Source: Amnimonas aquatica
GTDB taxonomy: Bacteria > Pseudomonadota > Gammaproteobacteria > Pseudomonadales > Moraxellaceae
Reading direction: 5' to 3'
DNA: 7,654 bases
Assembly (NCBI RefSeq): GCF_002943415.1
Contig: NZ_PTQZ01000076.1
Coordinates: 1 to 7,654 of the forward strand
The stretch's first letter is position 1. Each line of letters opens with the position of its first letter. A model generated the notes under the pieces. It searched no databases, was not told the DNA's origin, and worked only from the letters and a program-made list of their open reading frames with translations. The position numbers and the translations under genes were made by a program. Shown one piece after another: positions 5,321-7,654 of the stretch.

Positions 5321-6271
5321 TCAGGCCAGTCGCGGCAGCAACAGTCCTTCCAGCTTGTCCAGATCCGCCGCGAACAGGCGTATGCCTTCGGCCAGCTTTT
5401 CGGTGGCCATGGCGTCCTGATTGAGCTGCCAGCGGAAAGCTGCCTCGGTGAGGGCGGGCAGGGCGGCGGCGGGCGTGATGCGCGTGGCATCCAGCACCGG
5501 CGTCAGGGGGGCGCTTTCGCCGGCGAGCGCATCGAGCAGGGCGGGGCCGATGGTGAGCTTGTCGCAGCCGGCCAGGGCCCGGATCTCGCCGGTGTTGCGG
5601 AAGCTGGCGCCCATGACCACGGTGCGGTGGCCGACGGCCTTGTAGTATTCGTAAATGCTGCGCACGGAGACCACGCCCGGATCGGTCTCCGGCGTGTAGT
5701 CCTGTCCCGTCTTCGCCTTGTACCAGTCGAGGATGCGTCCGACGAAGGGCGAGATCAGCGTGGCGTCGGCCTCGGCGGCGGCTTGCGCCTGCGCGAAGCT
5801 GAACAGCAGCGTCAGGTTGCAGGCGATGCCCTCCTGCTCCAGCACGCGCGCGGCCTGGATGCCTTCCCAGGTGCTGGCGATCTTCACCAGCACGCGCTCG
5901 CGCGGCACCCCGGCATCACGGTAGCGGGCGATCAGGCGGCGGGCCTGCGCCAGCGTGCCGGCGATGTCGAAGGACAGGCGGGCATCGACCTCGGTGGAGA
6001 CCAGGCCGGGAATGTGCTTGAGGATCTCGACACCGAAGCCCACCGACACCGCCTCGATCGCCGCCGTCAGCCGCTGCGACGGCGGCAGGGCGCGGGCGGC
6101 GTCGATGCCGCGCGTCAGGATGTCGGCATAGGCCGGGTCGCTGGCGGCCTTGAGGATCAGCGAGGGATTGGTGGTGGCGTCTTCCGGCCGCAGGCGGCGG
6201 ATGCTGTCGATGTCACCGGTGTCGGCGACCACCACTGTGCAGGCGCGCAGTTGGTCCAGCGGGTTGCTCAT
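5321..6271 (-). CDS. tal: Transaldolase (TalB type)
   Basis: Cytoplasmic enzyme of the non-oxidative pentose phosphate pathway. It moves a dihydroxyacetone unit from sedoheptulose 7-phosphate to glyceraldehyde 3-phosphate, giving erythrose 4-phosphate and fructose 6-phosphate. The protein has 316 residues, the usual length of the TalB class. Visible active-site elements are Asp17 in [16 protein letters not shown] (31-39), STEVDAR with Glu94 (92-98), the Schiff-base Lys130 in [19 protein letters not shown] with Asn152, and [11 protein letters not shown] (174-184). ATG 6271 overlaps the dusA stop as ATGA. GGAA lies 7 nt before it, and the family begins here; the open frame extends much further upstream but only as a shadow of dusA. 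It is the promoter-distal gene of a dusA-tal pair and ends in the hairpin-bearing convergent spacer. Nothing unusual is seen in the protein. Confidence 0.96.
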   Translation of the reverse strand: MSNPLDQLRACTVVVADTGDIDSIRRLRPEDATTNPSLILKAASDPAYADILTRGIDAARALPPSQRLTAAIEAVSVGFGVEILKHIPGLVSTEVDARLSFDIAGTLAQARRLIARYRDAGVPRERVLVKIASTWEGIQAARVLEQEGIACNLTLLFSFAQAQAAAEADATLISPFVGRILDWYKAKTGQDYTPETDPGVVSVRSIYEYYKAVGHRTVVMGASFRNTGEIRALAGCDKLTIGPALLDALAGESAPLTPVLDATRITPAAALPALTEAAFRWQLNQDAMATEKLAEGIRLFAADLDKLEGLLLPRLA

Positions 6272-7263
6272 AGATCGATTCCAGCGGCCGCGGCGGCGGC
6301 TTTCAGTACGTTGATTCCGGCTCCGGGCAAGTGTGCCTGCGTGCTCAGTACTTGGCGATAGCGGCGGCCGCCCGGCACGCCCTGGAGCAGGCCCAGGATG
6401 TGGCGGGTGATCTGGTTCAGCGGGCAGCCCGCCGCCAGCTCGCGCTCCACGAAGGGCAGGTAGGCACGCAGGATATCCGCGCGCGATGGCAGTTCGCTGA
6501 CACCCCACAGGCGCTGCGCTTCCACCAGCAGATAAGGGTTCTGGTAGGCCTCGCGGCCGATCATGACGCCGTCCGTGTGCTGCCAGTGGCTGATGATTTC
6601 ATCCACCGTTTTCACGCCGCCGTTGAGCTCGATGGTCAGCTGCGGGCGTTCCTGCTTGAGCCGGTAGACATCGGTGTAGCGCAGCGGCGGCACCTCGCGA
6701 TTTTCCTTCGGCGACAGGCCGGCGAGGATGGCGATGCGCGCGTGCACGATGAAGTGCGTGCAGCCGCGAGCCGCCACCTTGTCGACGAAGTCGAGCATGT
6801 CCTCGTAGCGCTCCAGGCCGTCGATGCCGATGCGGTGCTTGACCGTGACCGGTATCTTCACCGCCGCCTGCATGGCCGCCACGACCTCGGAGACATGATC
6901 CGGCTCGGCCATCAGGCAGGCGCCGATGCGGCCCTGCTGCACGCGGTCGGACGGGCAGCCGACATTGAGGTTGATCTCGTCGTAGCCCCAGTCCTCGCCG
7001 AGCTTCGCGCAGTGCACGAGATCGGCGCGGTCACTGCCGCCGAGCTGCAGCGCGATGGGATGCTCCTCGGTCTCGAAACGCAGGTGGCGCGGCACGTCGC
7101 CGTGCACCAGCGCCTGGGTGGTGACCATCTCGGTGTAGAGGCGGGCGTGCGGGTGGCACAGGCGCAGGAAATTGCGCGCGTGTCGCGTGGTCCAGTCCAT
7201 CATGGGGGCCACGGACAGCGCCTTGGGCGCGGGGATAGATGGGGTGGGCTGCTGTTCTGACAT
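6268..7263 (-). CDS. dusA: tRNA-dihydrouridine(20/20a) synthase DusA
   Basis: FMN-dependent oxidoreductase that reduces uridines 20 and 20a in the tRNA D-loop to dihydrouridine, using NADPH. It has 331 residues, normal for DusA. Motifs in order are the flavin-site [10 protein letters not shown] near residues 16-25; [15 protein letters not shown] with catalytic Cys103; TVKHRIGID with Lys142 (140-148); FIVHAR with His174 (171-176); IELNGGVKT (211-219); and [14 protein letters not shown] (232-245). The last motif and the C-terminal helical RNA-binding region ([16 protein letters not shown]) separate DusA from DusB and DusC. ATG 7263 has no clear Shine-Dalgarno, but the next in-frame methionines lie inside the flavin motif, so this start is required. 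The stop overlaps the tal start (ATGA), indicating translational coupling. Sixty-eight bases separate it from norR upstream; that gap has at best a weak promoter. Confidence 0.96.
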   Translation of the reverse strand: MSEQQPTPSIPAPKALSVAPMMDWTTRHARNFLRLCHPHARLYTEMVTTQALVHGDVPRHLRFETEEHPIALQLGGSDRADLVHCAKLGEDWGYDEINLNVGCPSDRVQQGRIGACLMAEPDHVSEVVAAMQAAVKIPVTVKHRIGIDGLERYEDMLDFVDKVAARGCTHFIVHARIAILAGLSPKENREVPPLRYTDVYRLKQERPQLTIELNGGVKTVDEIISHWQHTDGVMIGREAYQNPYLLVEAQRLWGVSELPSRADILRAYLPFVERELAAGCPLNQITRHILGLLQGVPGGRRYRQVLSTQAHLPGAGINVLKAAAAAAGIDL

Positions 7264-7331
7264 GGATATTCGGGCCGGATCGTGGCGGTGATTGTCGCAT
7301 GGAACGCGCGGGGACGTGAGCCGGCAGGCGC

Positions 7332-7654
7332 TTAGCGCAGCCCCAGTCGTCGTGCCAGCCGGTGCAGGTTGCCGCGGTCCGTGCCCAGTGCCCGGGCGGC
7401 GGCGGCCCAGTTGCCGGCATGTTCGGCCAGCGTGGCTTCGATATAGTCGCGCTGGAAGGCATCGCAGGCCTGTCGCAGTGGCAGGCTGCTTGCTTCTGGC
7501 AATGGCCGGGATTGGGTGTGCGGTGCTGACGGCAGGCGTTGCGGCAGGTCGAACAGGTCGGCCGTGATGTCTGCGATGTGCTTGTCGCTGCGGCCTGCGG
7601 ATGCCCTCAGGGCGGCCCGGCTGATCAGGTGTTCCAGTTCCCGGATATTGCCGG
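7332..7654 (-). CDS. norR: NorR-type sigma-54-dependent activator, C-terminal part (partial, 5' end outside window)
   Basis: The last 106 residues of an enhancer-binding activator of the NtrC class, running in from the right edge and ending with TAA at 7334-7332. The first residues, GNIRELEHLISRAAL, are the end of the AAA+ domain (the conserved G-N-x-R-E-L-E motif). A variable linker follows, then a Fis-type helix-turn-helix near residues 60-106, with QRDYIEATLAEHAGNWAAAA and ARALGTDRGNLHRLARRLGLR. The GNWAAAARAL...DR-NLHRLA-RLGL pattern is characteristic of NorR, the nitric-oxide sensor (N-terminal GAF domain with a non-haem iron) that switches on NO-detoxifying genes such as norVW or hmp. 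The sensing domain is off the window and no NO-detoxification gene is visible, so the target is unknown. Another sigma-54 activator is possible, but the HTH favours NorR. Confidence 0.82.
   Translation of the reverse strand, partial: GNIRELEHLISRAALRASAGRSDKHIADITADLFDLPQRLPSAPHTQSRPLPEASSLPLRQACDAFQRDYIEATLAEHAGNWAAAARALGTDRGNLHRLARRLGLR

Noticed and set aside
5171..6361. 396-residue plus-strand open frame opposite transaldolase
   Set aside because: It is the complement of a strongly conserved transaldolase gene. Its composition is that of a GC-rich shadow frame and it has no convincing start region.
6272..6508. N-terminal extension of transaldolase into dusA
   Set aside because: The extra residues are dusA read in another frame. 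TalB proteins begin at [10 protein letters not shown], and the ATGA overlap explains the junction.
6331..7260. 309-residue plus-strand open frame opposite dusA
   Set aside because: It is antisense to dusA, whose catalytic motifs are all intact on the minus strand; the shadow has no family signature.
7285..7300. Possible dusA promoter with a -10 of GACAAT on the minus strand (ATTGTC, 7291-7296)
   Set aside because: The -10 has 4/6 matches, but no acceptable -35 lies 16-18 bases upstream. It is too weak to list as a feature.

Overview
The window is a gene-dense stretch of high-GC (about two thirds G+C by eye, not counted) bacterial chromosome. Gene content and order point to a gammaproteobacterium outside the enterics, of the Pseudomonas / Chromatiales / Nevskiales / Xanthomonadales type: an HrpA helicase tail, 373-residue FabH-like synthases, an MlaA/VacJ protein, an RssB-like response regulator-phosphatase with its STAS partner, transaldolase, DusA and NorR. 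I cannot name the genus. No RNA gene, insertion sequence, phage gene or CRISPR array was seen; this looks like core chromosome.

Layout. Plus strand, 1-5268: the 3' end of hrpA (3-413); a first beta-ketoacyl-ACP synthase III (425-1546), whose Shine-Dalgarno overlaps the hrpA stop; a 159-bp gap (1547-1705) with a candidate promoter and a foldable leader; a second, gap-free paralogous synthase (1706-2827; about 69% identical by hand alignment); mlaA (2844-3584); a response regulator-PP2C phosphatase (3581-4765); and a STAS protein (4768-5268). From 1706 to 5268 the gaps are +16, -4 and +2 nt, so these four genes probably form one operon. Minus strand, 5321-7654: transaldolase (5321-6271), dusA (6268-7263; ATGA overlap with the downstream transaldolase gene) and the 3' end of norR (from 7332). 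The two blocks converge on a 52-bp spacer at 5269-5320 that holds two perfect back-to-back hairpins.

How the genes work together. The synthases feed acyl primers into fatty acid synthesis, and MlaA takes part in returning misplaced phospholipids from the outer membrane. The regulator-phosphatase and STAS protein are the phosphatase and anti-sigma-antagonist halves of a partner switch, resembling RssB/RssC of pseudomonads and, more distantly, HsbR/HsbA and CrsR/CrsA. From memory, the order vacJ - response regulator/PP2C - STAS - tal - dusA also occurs in Pseudomonas aeruginosa (about PA2800-PA2795), so that block is likely ancestral. What looks local is the tandem synthase pair, whose second copy sits at the head of the mlaA-partner-switch operon.

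Points most worth a second look: the tandem synthases differ in a predicted substrate-pocket loop; the receiver domain carries Glu where the phospho-accepting Asp should be while the phosphatase domain keeps its metal ligands; MlaA has a signal peptide but no cysteine, so it cannot be a lipoprotein; and no partner kinase or anti-sigma factor is in view. I did not find a wholly new system. The nearest candidate is the unusual membrane-lipid plus partner-switch operon.
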